Of a stretch of 60,521 nucleotides of DNA, positions 15,699 to 25,753 are shown piece after piece. The first letter of the stretch is position 1. Every line of letters starts with the position of its first letter. A program made the translations under genes and the position numbers. The stretch is from Haemophilus paracuniculus (lineage in GTDB: Bacteria > Pseudomonadota > Gammaproteobacteria > Enterobacterales > Pasteurellaceae), in assembly GCF_002015115.1 (NCBI RefSeq), contig NZ_MUYA01000012.1:1-60521 (forward strand), read 5' to 3'. Below the pieces are notes generated by a model, which made no database searches, was not told where the DNA came from, and was given only the letters and a program-made list of their open reading frames with translations.

Positions 15699-18512
15699 AT
15701 GACTGATTACAAAAACACTTTAAACCTGCCTGAAACAGGCTTTCCGATGCGTGGCGATTTGGCGAAACGTGAGCCAGATATGCTGAAAAATTGGTATGAG
15801 AAAAATCTCTATCAGAAAATCCGTCAAGCCTCGAAAGGGAAGAAAACTTTTATTTTGCACGATGGCCCGCCGTATGCGAACGGGAATATTCACTTAGGGC
15901 ACGCCGTCAATAAAATCTTGAAAGATATTATTATGAAATCGAAAACCGCCCTCGGTTTCGATACCCCTTATGTGCCAGGTTGGGACTGCCACGGTTTGCC
16001 GATTGAGCTGAAAGTGGAAAGTTTGGTGGGTAAGCCGAATGAAAAAGTGTCGGCGGCGGAATTCCGTCAAGCCTGCCGTGAGTATGCCAAAGAGCAGGTG
16101 GAAGGGCAAAAAGCGGACTTTATCCGTATGGGGATTTTGGGTGATTGGGAAAATCCTTACCTCACGATGAATTTTGACACGGAAGCGAACATTATCCGCA
16201 CCCTCGGCAAAGTGATCGCCAACGGGCACCTTTACAAAGGCTCAAAACCGGTGCATTGGTGTTTGGATTGCGGCTCTTCCCTCGCCGAAGCGGAAGTGGA
16301 ATATGAAGACAAAGTGTCGCCGTCCATTTATGTGCGTTTCCCAGCGGTGGCAAGCGGTGAGATTGAGGCGAAATTTAACGCCGTGGGCAAAGGCTCGGGC
16401 AATCTTTCTGCGGTAATTTGGACGACTACCCCGTGGACCTTGCCGTCAAACAAAGCGATCTCAATCAACCCTGAATTAGATTATCAATTAGTTCAATTCG
16501 GCGATGAGCGTGTGATTTTAGCCGCCGCCTTGGTGGAAAGCGTACAAAAAGCCGCTGGCGTGGAAACGGTGGAAGTATTGGGCGAAACCAAAGGCGAAAA
16601 TTTAGCGTTATTGCAATTCGCTCACCCATTCTATGATTACAACGTGCCGTTGATCTTAGGCAATCACGTTACCACCGACGGCGGTACGGGCTTGGTACAC
16701 ACCGCCCCAGACCACGGTCAAGACGACTTTATCGTCTCGAAAAAATACAACATTGAAATGGCTGGTTTGGTCGGCAATGACGGCAAATTTAAATCCGATG
16801 TGCCGTTCTTTGCCGGCAAAGGCGTGTTTGAGAGCAACGATTTAGTCCTCGAAAAATTAAAAGAAACGGGTACATTGCTCAAATTAGAACGCATCAAACA
16901 TAGCTACCCACACTGCTGGCGACACAAAACCCCGATTATTTTCCGTGCTACCCCACAGTGGTTTATTGGAATGGAAACGCAGGGTTTACGCCGTCAAGCC
17001 TTGGGCGAAATCAAAGCGGTGCGTTGGATTCCAAGCTGGGGCGAGGCGCGTATTGACACAATGGTAGCGAACCGCCCAGATTGGTGTATCTCACGCCAAC
17101 GCACTTGGGGCGTGCCGATGACAATGTTCGTGCATAACGAAACGGAAGAATTGCACCCTCGCACCCTTGAAATCCTTGAACAAGTGGCACAACGTGTCGA
17201 AAAAGAGGGGATTCAAGCGTGGTGGGATCTCGATCCTGCCAAATTACTCGGCGAAGACGCGAAAAATTACCGCAAAGTGCCTGATACCCTTGATGTGTGG
17301 TTCGATTCGGGATCGACTTACGCCTCAGTGGTGGAAGCTCGCCCAGAATTTAACGGCAATTCAGCGGATATGTACCTCGAAGGCTCGGATCAACACCGTG
17401 GCTGGTTTATGTCCTCGTTAATGCTTTCCACCGCAACCAACGGCAAAGCCCCGTACAAACAGGTGCTAACCCACGGTTTTACGGTGGACGAAAAAGGTCG
17501 CAAAATGTCAAAATCCCTTGGCAATGTGATTGTGCCAAGCGAAGTGTGGAACAAAAATGGGGCGGATATTTTACGTTTATGGGTGGCTTCGACCGACTAC
17601 ACAGGCGAAATTGCGGTTTCCCATAACATTTTGAACAGTGCGGGCGACACCTACCGCCGTATCCGCAACACTGCACGTTTCCTGTTGGCGAACTTGAACG
17701 GCTTCGATCCAGAGCGTGATTTGGTGAAACCAGAGGAAATGATCAGCCTTGACCGCTGGGCGGTAAGCTGTGCGTTGGAAGCCCAAAACGAAATCAAAGA
17801 GGCATACGATAACTACCAATTCCACGCGGTGGTGCAACGCTTAATGCGTTTCTGCTCAATCGAAATGGGGTCGTTCTACCTCGACATCATCAAAGATCGC
17901 CAATACACCACCAAAGCGGACAGCCTCGCTCGCCGCAGCTGTCAAACGGCGTTATGGCATATTTCCGAAGCCCTCGTGCGTTGGATCGCCCCGATCCTTT
18001 CCTTTACTGCCGATGAAATTTGGGGCTACTTGCCGAAAGTGGCGAACCGTGCTGAATTTGTGTTCACCGAAGAGTTCTACAACGGCTTATTTGCCCTTGA
18101 TGCCAGCGACAAATTAGACGACAACTACTGGCAACAACTGCTCAAAGTGCGTGCCGAAGTGAACCGCGTTCTCGAACAAGCTCGTAACGAAAAAATCATC
18201 GGGGCAGGCTTAGAGGCGAAAGTTACCGTTTACGCGAACGACCAAATCCGCCCACTTCTCGAACAGCTCAGCAACGAGTTGCGTTTCGTCCTCATCACGT
18301 CCCAAGCGATTATCAAACCGCTTGCCGAAGCCGATGTTGCCGAGGGCGAATTAAGCGGACTTGCAGTGAAAGTGGAACGTGCCGACGGCGAAAAATGCCC
18401 TCGCTGCTGGCACTTCGCCACTGATATCGGGGCGAACGCCGAACACAGCACCGTTTGCGGACGTTGTGTCGAAAATGTCGCAGGCAACGGCGAATTGCGT
18501 CAATTTGCTTAA
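15699..18512 (+). CDS. ileS: Isoleucyl-tRNA synthetase
   Basis: A class Ia synthetase of 937 residues that charges tRNA-Ile and edits valine. Visible signatures are [13 protein letters not shown] (HIGH motif, near residue 60), the CP1 editing domain with TTPWTLPSN near 245, [17 protein letters not shown] (KMSKS, near 605), and the C-terminal zinc-binding CPRCWHF...CGRC (near 900-925). The start has only a moderate AAGCAAAAA ribosome-binding site. The usual lspA does not follow; pssA lies downstream instead after a palindrome-rich spacer. Confidence 0.98.
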   Translation: MTDYKNTLNLPETGFPMRGDLAKREPDMLKNWYEKNLYQKIRQASKGKKTFILHDGPPYANGNIHLGHAVNKILKDIIMKSKTALGFDTPYVPGWDCHGLPIELKVESLVGKPNEKVSAAEFRQACREYAKEQVEGQKADFIRMGILGDWENPYLTMNFDTEANIIRTLGKVIANGHLYKGSKPVHWCLDCGSSLAEAEVEYEDKVSPSIYVRFPAVASGEIEAKFNAVGKGSGNLSAVIWTTTPWTLPSNKAISINPELDYQLVQFGDERVILAAALVESVQKAAGVETVEVLGETKGENLALLQFAHPFYDYNVPLILGNHVTTDGGTGLVHTAPDHGQDDFIVSKKYNIEMAGLVGNDGKFKSDVPFFAGKGVFESNDLVLEKLKETGTLLKLERIKHSYPHCWRHKTPIIFRATPQWFIGMETQGLRRQALGEIKAVRWIPSWGEARIDTMVANRPDWCISRQRTWGVPMTMFVHNETEELHPRTLEILEQVAQRVEKEGIQAWWDLDPAKLLGEDAKNYRKVPDTLDVWFDSGSTYASVVEARPEFNGNSADMYLEGSDQHRGWFMSSLMLSTATNGKAPYKQVLTHGFTVDEKGRKMSKSLGNVIVPSEVWNKNGADILRLWVASTDYTGEIAVSHNILNSAGDTYRRIRNTARFLLANLNGFDPERDLVKPEEMISLDRWAVSCALEAQNEIKEAYDNYQFHAVVQRLMRFCSIEMGSFYLDIIKDRQYTTKADSLARRSCQTALWHISEALVRWIAPILSFTADEIWGYLPKVANRAEFVFTEEFYNGLFALDASDKLDDNYWQQLLKVRAEVNRVLEQARNEKIIGAGLEAKVTVYANDQIRPLLEQLSNELRFVLITSQAIIKPLAEADVAEGELSGLAVKVERADGEKCPRCWHFATDIGANAEHSTVCGRCVENVAGNGELRQFA

Positions 18513-18544
18513 TAAAAACAAGCGGTAAGATTTCGAGAAATTTT

Positions 18545-18714
18545 GCCCCCTACCCCGCCTTTGGCGGTACTTCCCCCGTAAACGGGGGAAGATCTTAGTA
18601 TTTCGTAGAATAAGATTTGCCCCTACTTGTGGGAAAATTCTTAGAATTATCGTAAAATAAGATCTGCCCCCGCTTGCGGGGGAAGTGGTTGAGCGAAGCG
18701 AAACCGTAGGGGGC
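18545..18714. repeat. Nested palindromic element between ileS and pssA
   Basis: Outer arms GCCCCCTAC (18545-18553) and GTAGGGGGC (18706-18714) enclose a series of smaller hairpins: CCGCC/GGCGG, TTCCCCCGTaaACGGGGGAA, two related segments containing GATCT/TAAGAT with TTTGCCCC or CTGCCCCC, CCCCCGCTTGCGGGGG, and GGTT/AACC. Uptake sequences flank it on both sides. I see no coding capacity in the 263-bp spacer. Confidence 0.6.
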
Positions 18715-18775
18715 AAACAAGCGATAGCATTTCGCAAAATTTCTGCTCATCTTACCGCTATTAAGAGGCAACTTT

Positions 18776-20137
18776 ATGCTGATTTTAAATAAAGCCAACC
18801 GAGCCAAACGTTACTTAGAAAATCTACGTTATCAGCCGTTATCTGCGGAAAACGTAGATTTTTTAACCGATAGCCAAGCGTTCAAACAGCGTATTTTGAC
18901 GTTGATTCACAATGCAAAAAATCGGATTTATCTGACCGCTTTATATTTTGAAAAAGATGAAGCGGGGCAGGAAATTTTGCACGCCCTCTATCAAGCCAAA
19001 CAAGTCAACCCAAGCCTTGATGTGAAAGTGTTTGTCGATTGGCATCGGGCTCAACGGGGACGGATTGGCGAGGCGAACGCTCTTTCCAATGCAGATTGGT
19101 ACGCCCAAATGCGTGAGCAATATGGCTTGCCAAGCGATAACGACATCGCCTTTTACGGCGTGCCGATTAACGGGCGAGAAGTGTTCGGCGTGCTGCACCT
19201 CAAAGGTTTTGTGTTTGACGACACCCTACTTTATAGTGGTGCGAGCATTAACAACGTCTATCTGCAACAATTTGAACGCTACCGCTACGACCGCTATCAT
19301 CAAATTACCCATTCGGCGTTGTCGAATGCGTGGGTGCAATTTGCCGATGAGCAGTTGATCTCACACCCTGCGGTCTATCGTTTGGATCAACCTCGCCCGA
19401 AAACGGCGGAAATCCGACCGCTTGTTAAGTCGTTCCGCAAATTCCTCACCCAACAAAGCTATGAATTTGATGGACAAAAACGCCCACAAGGGTTGAGCGT
19501 TACCCCTATTATCGGCTTAGGGCGGAAAAATCCGCTCAACAAAGCGATTGAAGCCTTGTTCTATCAGGTTGAGCAAAAGCTCACAATCTGCACCCCTTAC
19601 TTCAATTTTCCCCGTTCCCTGACTAACCGCATTCGTTGGTTGCTCGAAAACGGCAAACGGGTGGAAATTATTGTCGGCGACAAAACCGCCAACGACTTCT
19701 ACACCCCACCCGAAGAAAAATTCTCAATGGTGTCGGCGTTGCCTTACTTGTATGAGAAGAATTTGCGTGCGTTTAGCAAGCGGTTTGATTACTACATTCA
19801 AAACGGGCAACTGGCGATCCGCCTCTGGAAAGACGGCAACAACAGCTACCACCTCAAAGGCGTTTGGGTCGATCAGCGTTACCTACTTTTAACGGGCAAC
19901 AACCTCAACCCCCGTGCGTGGAAATTGGATGCGGAAAATGCGGTGCTAATCCACGATCCGAACGCAGAATTAGCCGAAAAAGCCACCGCTGAACTGGATC
20001 AAATCCGCACCCACACCACTCTTTTGACCCATTACAGCGATTTGGAAATGCAAAAAGATTATCCGACCAAAGTCCAAAATTTATTAAAAAAATTAGGGCG
20101 AGTGAAGTTGGATAAAATTGTGAAAATGTTACTCTAA
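18776..20137 (+). CDS. pssA: CDP-diacylglycerol-serine O-phosphatidyltransferase PssA
   Basis: PssA makes phosphatidylserine, the precursor of phosphatidylethanolamine. The 453-residue protein belongs to the phospholipase D superfamily, with two HKD-type motifs: HLKGFVFDD near residue 140 and HLKGVWVDQ near 359. E. coli-like blocks VDWHRAQRGRIG, YDRYH, ICTPYFNFP, IIVGDKTANDFY and TGNNLNPRAW appear in order. The ATG follows AAGAGG. It ends at a strong terminator shared with the convergent lpxC. Confidence 0.96.
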   Translation: MLILNKANRAKRYLENLRYQPLSAENVDFLTDSQAFKQRILTLIHNAKNRIYLTALYFEKDEAGQEILHALYQAKQVNPSLDVKVFVDWHRAQRGRIGEANALSNADWYAQMREQYGLPSDNDIAFYGVPINGREVFGVLHLKGFVFDDTLLYSGASINNVYLQQFERYRYDRYHQITHSALSNAWVQFADEQLISHPAVYRLDQPRPKTAEIRPLVKSFRKFLTQQSYEFDGQKRPQGLSVTPIIGLGRKNPLNKAIEALFYQVEQKLTICTPYFNFPRSLTNRIRWLLENGKRVEIIVGDKTANDFYTPPEEKFSMVSALPYLYEKNLRAFSKRFDYYIQNGQLAIRLWKDGNNSYHLKGVWVDQRYLLLTGNNLNPRAWKLDAENAVLIHDPNAELAEKATAELDQIRTHTTLLTHYSDLEMQKDYPTKVQNLLKKLGRVKLDKIVKMLL

Positions 20138-20150
20138 GCTCTACTAAACA

Positions 20151-20179
20151 AAATAGGCACGAGTTTTCGTGCCTATTTT
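20151..20179 (+). terminator. Terminator after pssA
   Basis: The 10-12 bp stem ATAGGCACGA (20153-20162) / TCGTGCCTAT (20167-20176) is extended by A-T pairs and has a GTTT loop and a T-run. It lies between convergent pssA and lpxC and could work in both directions. Confidence 0.8.
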
Positions 20180-20223
20180 TGCAAAATTACTTTTAATTTA
20201 TTAGATAAAATTTTCTTCTTAGT

Positions 20224-21144
20224 TTAGATGAGCACTTCCTGTTCGATACTGTAGCCTTGTGGGACTTCAGCTTTATCCTCGAAAGTAACAAATTCCCACG
20301 CATTTTCATTGGCTAAAATTGCACGCAGAAGTTTGTTGTTTAAGCCGTGGCCTGATTTGTAGGCTTTGAAATCGCCGAGGATGTTGTAGCCGCACATAAA
20401 GAGGTCGCCGATGGCATCGAGCATTTTGTGGCGGACTAATTCATCTTTAAAGCGTAAGCCCTCTTCATTCAAAATGCGGTATTCGTCTAATACGATTGCA
20501 TTATCCAAACTACCACCCAAAGCTAAGCCGATGGATTGCAAGTATTCTACATCTTTCATAAAGGTAAAAGTTCTTGCACGGCTGAGCTGATGAATGAAGT
20601 TTTCTGCCGAAAGTTCCATTTTGTAGTTACGCACATTTTTGCTGATCATCGGGTGCGTAAAATCAATGGTAAAATCAAGGTTTAATCCATTTTGATATGG
20701 CTTGATTTCCGCCCATTTATCGCCCTCTTCCACTCGCACGGTTTCTTTGATGCGAATGAATTTTTTGGCGGCATTTTGTTCTTCAATGCCTGCGTCAAGC
20801 AATAAATAGATGAATGGGCTGGCACTGCCGTCCATAATTGGGATTTCAGGTGCATCAACTTCAACAATTAAATTATCTAAACCTAATGCTGACATTGCCG
20901 CATTTAGGTGTTCTACCGTTGAAATGCGAACACCGTCATCGTTGATCATACAAGTACACAAAGTGGTGTCGCGGATCGATTCCGCACTCGCAGGGAAATA
21001 AACCGCGGGGTTTAAATCTGTGCGAGCGTAGATAATCCCTGTGTTCGCAGGGGCAGGGCGTAAGGTTAGGGTAACTTTCTTACCGCTATGTAGCCCAATC
21101 CCTGTTACTTTGGTGGCTTGTTTTAAGGTTCGTTGTTTAATCAT
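20224..21144 (-). CDS. lpxC: UDP-3-O-acyl-N-acetylglucosamine deacetylase LpxC
   Basis: LpxC is the zinc-dependent deacetylase of the committed step of lipid A synthesis. The 306-residue protein begins with the family block [32 protein letters not shown]. Metal ligands are visible in [15 protein letters not shown] and [11 protein letters not shown] (His...Asp). It follows ftsZ by 24 bp, the conserved end of the dcw cluster in gammaproteobacteria. Confidence 0.97.
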   Translation of the reverse strand: MIKQRTLKQATKVTGIGLHSGKKVTLTLRPAPANTGIIYARTDLNPAVYFPASAESIRDTTLCTCMINDDGVRISTVEHLNAAMSALGLDNLIVEVDAPEIPIMDGSASPFIYLLLDAGIEEQNAAKKFIRIKETVRVEEGDKWAEIKPYQNGLNLDFTIDFTHPMISKNVRNYKMELSAENFIHQLSRARTFTFMKDVEYLQSIGLALGGSLDNAIVLDEYRILNEEGLRFKDELVRHKMLDAIGDLFMCGYNILGDFKAYKSGHGLNNKLLRAILANENAWEFVTFEDKAEVPQGYSIEQEVLI

Positions 21145-21168
21145 TGTGGTATCCTCACATTGATCCTA

Positions 21169-22467
21169 CTATTTATTCATAAATGGTGGCGGTGTCCAAA
21201 TGTTGCTTCCCCCCACATTAACCGTTTGCGGGCTAGTAGATTGCTGTACTTGTTCGCCATAGCCACCGTTATTAAACTGACCGCCACCGAACTGACCTCC
21301 ACCATATACATTAGACGACGCTTGCTGTGTATTTCCAGTAGATTGTTGTTGGAATGTAGTATTTGGATTTCCAAAACCTGTTTGTGTTGGTTGATTAAAG
21401 GTCGGCACTTGCTGTGGTTGAGCCTTTGGTTGTTGTTGCATTAAGTTTTGATCGCCAATACCTGTTGCCACAAGGGTTACACTTACTCTACCATCCATTT
21501 CTGGGTAGTAGTTACAGCCGTAAACGATCGTTGCATCTTCTTCGGCAAAGCCGTAAACAAGATCCATCATTTCATAAACTTCACCGATAGAGAAATCAGT
21601 ACCCGCGTTAATGTTGATTAACATACCTTTCGCACCAGAAATATCCACGTTTTCAAGTAATGGGCTTGAAATCGCATCATTCATTGCTTTCTGAGCACGG
21701 TCGCTACCTGCATCGCCCTCTGCGAAACCTGTACCGATCATTGCGTGTCCTTTGTCTGACATTACGGTTTTCACGTCCGCAAAGTCCACGTTAATATCGA
21801 AACCTGTTGAACCACCAGAACTGGTAATCATATTGGTAATGCCAAGTACGCAGTTACGCAATACATCGTTTGCGGCATTAAAGGCTTCGATCATTGTAAT
21901 ATTTTTACCAAGGCTTTGTAATTTGTCGTTTGGAATGATGATCAAAGAATCCACATATTGTGATAACTCACGAATCCCTTGTTCCGCAAGGCGCATACGG
22001 CGAGGACCTTCAAAACGGAATGGTTTTGTAACAACCGCAACAGTTAAAGCCCCTTTCTCTTTGGCGATTGATGCGATTACGGGTGCCGCACCTGTACCTG
22101 TACCACCGCCCATACCAACAGCGATGAACACCATATTTGCACCGTCTAGCATACGGGCAATCGCTTCACGGTCTTCTTCGGCAGATTGACGACCCACTTC
22201 TGGGTTTGCCCCTGCACCTAAACCGCCTGTGGTTTGAGCACCAATTTGTACGGTAACTCGGGTGGTACGTTTTCTTAATACTTGGGCATCGGTATTCACA
22301 TCATAAAATTCAACACCTCGAATTGAGTCTGCTGATTTACTCATATGATCAACGGCATTACCGCCGCCGCCGCCCACGCCAACAACTTTAATCACCGCAT
22401 CAGAAGTCGATTCCATCGCTGCTGGTGCAAATGTCATACTAGATTCTTCTAGGGGTACGTTAAACAT
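21169..22467 (-). CDS. ftsZ: Cell division GTPase FtsZ
   Basis: The tubulin-like protein that forms the Z ring. The 432-residue protein has the GTP-binding GGGGGNAVDHM near residue 33, the tubulin signature GGGTGTGAAP, and the T7-loop region GFDINVDFADVKTVM. A long Q/G/N/T-rich linker follows (about 330-418). The C-terminal conserved peptide, normally D-x-P-x-F-L-R, reads IWTPPPFMNK here. P-x-F is kept, but the preceding aspartate and the basic Leu-Arg pair are replaced, so FtsA/ZipA docking may differ. The N terminus carries about 20 residues before the core. The gene lies 36 bp downstream of ftsA. Confidence 0.97.
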   Translation of the reverse strand: MFNVPLEESSMTFAPAAMESTSDAVIKVVGVGGGGGNAVDHMSKSADSIRGVEFYDVNTDAQVLRKRTTRVTVQIGAQTTGGLGAGANPEVGRQSAEEDREAIARMLDGANMVFIAVGMGGGTGTGAAPVIASIAKEKGALTVAVVTKPFRFEGPRRMRLAEQGIRELSQYVDSLIIIPNDKLQSLGKNITMIEAFNAANDVLRNCVLGITNMITSSGGSTGFDINVDFADVKTVMSDKGHAMIGTGFAEGDAGSDRAQKAMNDAISSPLLENVDISGAKGMLININAGTDFSIGEVYEMMDLVYGFAEEDATIVYGCNYYPEMDGRVSVTLVATGIGDQNLMQQQPKAQPQQVPTFNQPTQTGFGNPNTTFQQQSTGNTQQASSNVYGGGQFGGGQFNNGGYGEQVQQSTSPQTVNVGGSNIWTPPPFMNK

Positions 22468-22502
22468 TACTCATTTCTCCATTCCGTTCGCCTTCGCGAG
22501 AT

Positions 22503-23777
22503 TTAAACACCTTTTATAAAGCCCTTAATCCCATTTTTCACTGTTTCAAAAAGTTTTTGAAGTGTAGGATTTTCAATAACAGGCTTATCTTCAAAAAATT
22601 TATTGTGGAAACCAAACTGTTGTAAACCAAGCACAGTGGCATATTGCGGTTTATTCACATAATCGGTTAATCCTGTGATATTTTGTGGATAACCCACTCT
22701 CACCTGTGGACCAAAGACAGATTTTGCACATTCTACAATATCTTCTATTTGTGAGCTACCACCCGTAAGCACAATTCCTGAAATTAATTCAGAATTTATG
22801 TTTCGCATTTTTAAATCATTGCGAACTTGTTCTAAACGTTGATGCACAAAATGAAAGAAGTGATTGTAACAAACCGAAGTTAATTCCGATAACTGACCCC
22901 TTGTAATCACACGAGGGATATGGCTTCCCAAGCCCGCCACTTCAATTTTCTTATCTGCATTAAATAAGGGTGGACTGACCGCACTACCATATTTCACTTT
23001 AATATTTTCCGCTTCGCTAAATGTCGTATTAAATCTTTCCGAAATATGATTGGTAATTTGCGTACCTGCGTAAGGGTAAGAATAACTATCACGCAAGAAA
23101 CCGCCTGTGTAAACTAATACGTCCATTGTGCCGCCACCAAAATCAATGAGGCACACACCACGCTCTTTTTCTTCCTCGGTTAGCACCGAATATTCAGAGG
23201 CAAGCCCACTAAATACAGGGCGTTTTACCACGTTGCGTTTACAAGCACTCACCACGTTACTGAGGTTTTTCTTCCAAGTTGAGTTACAAACGATAATATG
23301 CACATTGGAATATAACCGCATTCCGACCTGTCCAAGCGGTGTCTTTGTCGGTAATAAATTATCGACCCAATATTCCTGCGGAAGAATATGCAAAATTTCT
23401 TCGTTCTCTTCCAGTGGGATATTTCTCGCTTTTTCCACGATCCGCTGCATCGAATCTTCCGATACCTCGCCCGTGATCAAATCATCCACCATTACCCGCG
23501 AAAACGAACGAACGTGCCTGCCCGAAATAGACAGCACCATATTATAAATATCGTGGTTGGAAGACATTTCCGCCTGCTCAATAGCACGTTGAACACTTTT
23601 AACCACAGCTTCAAAATCGGTAATCCCCCCTTGCTCTACGCCCTTGGCAGGACTCATTCCTACCCCCAGCACATTGACTACCCCGTCTGGCAAAACCTCA
23701 GAGACAACCACCACAATTTTGGACGTACCAATTTCCAAACTACATATTAATTCTGATTTTGCAACTTCTTCTGACAT
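22503..23777 (-). CDS. ftsA: Cell division protein FtsA
   Basis: An actin-like ATPase that tethers FtsZ to the membrane. The 424-residue protein shows CSLEIGTSKI (phosphate 1), CLIDFGGGTMDVLVYTGG (phosphate 2) and IVLTGGSSQIEDI (adenosine), plus a C-terminal amphipathic helix rich in Lys/Phe/Ile (VKNGIKGFIKGV) that inserts in the membrane. It lies 14 bp after ftsQ and 36 bp before ftsZ. Confidence 0.96.
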   Translation of the reverse strand: MSEEVAKSELICSLEIGTSKIVVVVSEVLPDGVVNVLGVGMSPAKGVEQGGITDFEAVVKSVQRAIEQAEMSSNHDIYNMVLSISGRHVRSFSRVMVDDLITGEVSEDSMQRIVEKARNIPLEENEEILHILPQEYWVDNLLPTKTPLGQVGMRLYSNVHIIVCNSTWKKNLSNVVSACKRNVVKRPVFSGLASEYSVLTEEEKERGVCLIDFGGGTMDVLVYTGGFLRDSYSYPYAGTQITNHISERFNTTFSEAENIKVKYGSAVSPPLFNADKKIEVAGLGSHIPRVITRGQLSELTSVCYNHFFHFVHQRLEQVRNDLKMRNINSELISGIVLTGGSSQIEDIVECAKSVFGPQVRVGYPQNITGLTDYVNKPQYATVLGLQQFGFHNKFFEDKPVIENPTLQKLFETVKNGIKGFIKGV

Positions 23778-23791
23778 ATTCTCTACAAATG

Positions 23792-24598
23792 TTACTCTGA
23801 CCGAAAACCTACCGCTACACCGTGCTTATAACGTAAATCGACATAATCTAACCGCTGTCCTTGCGGAATCTCTATTGCGGGATAAACGAGCATAAAGCGA
23901 TCTATTTTATCCACCCAATTTCCCTTGCCTAATCGTAATTTAATATCATTCGCCAAGGTAATTTGCCAAGAATCTCGTTCATCAATAGTTAAAGCCACGA
24001 GTTCTAGACCGCGATTTTTTAATTCAGTTCCAATTTTTTCCCAAGCAGCAAGGGCATCTTTACTTTTTTCATCAGGACCAAACATAATCGGCAATTTGAA
24101 AGCGTTAAATCGCCCCGCTGGCAAACTAAACACATCACCCTGAGCCGATAAAAACTTATCTTTATTCCAAATCGCCACGGGATAATGTTCCGATAACGAA
24201 ATGCTCAACCGATCAGGCCAGATCTTCCGCACCACCACATTTTTCACCCACGGCATTGCCAATAATTTATCCTCAATCTCTTTGATATTTTGAGAAAAAT
24301 AACCTTTCAATGCTGGTTCGGCGGAAAGTGCCTCACGCAAATCCGCATTGGTGGTAAAGCGAGGTTTATTGGTTAAAGCGTAAGAGCGAATCGCACCGCT
24401 ATCCAACTTTTCCGCAATCGTTTGCCAATTATAATAAAGCCCCGACAGCAACAACCCACTGATCACAATCGCCAAAAATTTGACGACCGTTTTACGAGAG
24501 GGGCTGATGAAGTTTGTGATCGCTTCATAAGCTTCATCTCGCACCCCTTTTGGCTTTTTGACTTTGGCAGAAACCTTTGGACGTAAAAATCCAAACAT
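23792..24598 (-). CDS. ftsQ: Cell division protein FtsQ
   Basis: A bitopic inner-membrane divisome protein of 268 residues. It has a basic cytoplasmic N terminus, one membrane segment at about 40-62, then a periplasmic POTRA domain (PALKGYFSQNIKEIEDKLLAMPWVKNVVVRKIWPDRLSISLSEH) and a beta domain typical of FtsQ/DivIB. The start codon overlaps the ddl stop by one base (TAATG), indicating coupled translation. Confidence 0.93.
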   Translation of the reverse strand: MFGFLRPKVSAKVKKPKGVRDEAYEAITNFISPSRKTVVKFLAIVISGLLLSGLYYNWQTIAEKLDSGAIRSYALTNKPRFTTNADLREALSAEPALKGYFSQNIKEIEDKLLAMPWVKNVVVRKIWPDRLSISLSEHYPVAIWNKDKFLSAQGDVFSLPAGRFNAFKLPIMFGPDEKSKDALAAWEKIGTELKNRGLELVALTIDERDSWQITLANDIKLRLGKGNWVDKIDRFMLVYPAIEIPQGQRLDYVDLRYKHGVAVGFRSE

Positions 24599-25509
24599 TA
24601 CGCACTCAACTCCAACACTTTTTCCACTAATTGTGGGAAGCTAATACCTTTGGTTGCCGCCGATTTTGGGAAAATGCTGTGGCTAGTCATTCCAGGGCAG
24701 GTGTTCACTTCCACCAAGTTAAATTCGCCTTTGGCATTTTCCATTACATCAATACGGCTCCAACCACGGCAACCGACCACATCGTACGCCTGTTTCACCA
24801 GTTTCGCCACTTCCGCTTGACGCTCATCGTTCAAGGCAGGGCAAACGTATTGGGTGTTATCCGACACATATTTGGCGTGATAATCGTAAAATTCGCCGTC
24901 TGGAATCACTTGCACCGCTGGCAACACTTCGCCGTCTAACACAGGCACAGAATATTCCGCCCCTGCCAAAAACTCTTCCACCAACACAATGCTATCAAAC
25001 TTCAAGGCTTCTTCAATCGCCGGCAAAAGTTGCTCTTCGCTTTTCACTTTGGTTACGCCCACGCTTGACCCCTCACTAGACGGTTTCACAAACACGGGCA
25101 AGCCTAATTTGGCAATAATTTGGGCGGAATCGACCGCTTGTCCACGCTGAACCACCACCATTTCCGCGGTTGGCAAGCCCACCGCTTTCCAGAGTAATTT
25201 GGTGCGGAATTTATCGAGCGTAATCGCCGAAGCCATTACCCCACAACCCGTGTAAGGAATCCCCATTTGTTCCAACGCCCCTTGCAGCACGCCGTTCTCG
25301 CCGATGCCACCGTGCAAGATATTGAACACACGCTGAATGCCTTTCTCTTTCAATTTTTCAATCGGGAAAGTTTTGGTATCAATACCCTCTACGTTATAGC
25401 CCAAACTCTGCAACGCTTCCGTTACCGCCGCCCCAGAATTTAACGACACCTCACGCTCCGCCGACACGCCACCAAATAGCACCGCGATTTTTTCATTTTT
25501 TAAGCTCAT
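24598..25509 (-). CDS. ddl: D-alanine-D-alanine ligase
   Basis: An ATP-grasp enzyme that makes the D-Ala-D-Ala used by MurF. The 303-residue protein has the N-terminal [14 protein letters not shown] motif (ddlB type), [23 protein letters not shown], and the metal-binding [13 protein letters not shown]. The 244-bp spacer to murC contains only palindromic repeats. One-base overlap with ftsQ. Confidence 0.97.
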   Translation of the reverse strand: MSLKNEKIAVLFGGVSAEREVSLNSGAAVTEALQSLGYNVEGIDTKTFPIEKLKEKGIQRVFNILHGGIGENGVLQGALEQMGIPYTGCGVMASAITLDKFRTKLLWKAVGLPTAEMVVVQRGQAVDSAQIIAKLGLPVFVKPSSEGSSVGVTKVKSEEQLLPAIEEALKFDSIVLVEEFLAGAEYSVPVLDGEVLPAVQVIPDGEFYDYHAKYVSDNTQYVCPALNDERQAEVAKLVKQAYDVVGCRGWSRIDVMENAKGEFNLVEVNTCPGMTSHSIFPKSAATKGISFPQLVEKVLELSA

Positions 25510-25542
25510 TTTTATTCCTTACTTTTGAATATTTAACATCTG

Positions 25543-25673
25543 CCCTCTCCCTCCGAAAATCCTATGGATTTTCTCCCCCCTCTCCCACCAGTGGGAGAGG
25601 GTTTTCACTCTCGCCCGTTTACGGGAGAGAGACAGCCACAAATTGCGTTCAGCAAATTGTGGCAGAGAGAGGG
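25543..25673. repeat. Nested CCCTCTCC palindromic element between murC and ddl
   Basis: Outer arms CCCTCTCC (25543 on) and GAGAGAGGG (ending 25673) enclose several hairpins. These are GAAAATCC/GGATTTTC (25555-25573), CCCTCTCCCAC/GTGGGAGAGGG (25578-25601), a TCTC-CCGT/ACGG-GAGA stem, and CCACAAATTGC/GCAAATTGTGG with loop GTTCA (25636-25662). The same architecture with different stems occurs at 31263-31417. It lies in the middle of the leftward dcw operon. Confidence 0.7.
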
Positions 25674-25724
25674 TTTACAAGCGGTAAGATTGAGTGAAAA
25701 TTTTGCGAAATCCTACACCTTGCA

Positions 25725-25748
25725 GGACGCCAGCTTGGCGTCCCTACG
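25725..25748. repeat. GTAGGG palindrome, family B, single
   Basis: GGACGCCA (25725-25732) pairs with TGGCGTCC (25736-25743) and is followed by CTACG. It is the same hairpin as one half of the doublets at 7250-7297 and 43450-43497. Just 6 bp beyond murC's stop. Confidence 0.6.
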
Positions 25749-25753
25749 ATTAT

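Noticed and set aside
18513..18775. Missing lspA between ileS and pssA as a deletion
   Set aside because: Gene order after ileS varies between families, so absence here does not imply loss from the genome.
25510..25753. Small gene in the murC-ddl spacer
   Set aside because: A plus-strand frame exists at 25564-25842, but it translates palindromes and uptake sequences and overlaps murC.
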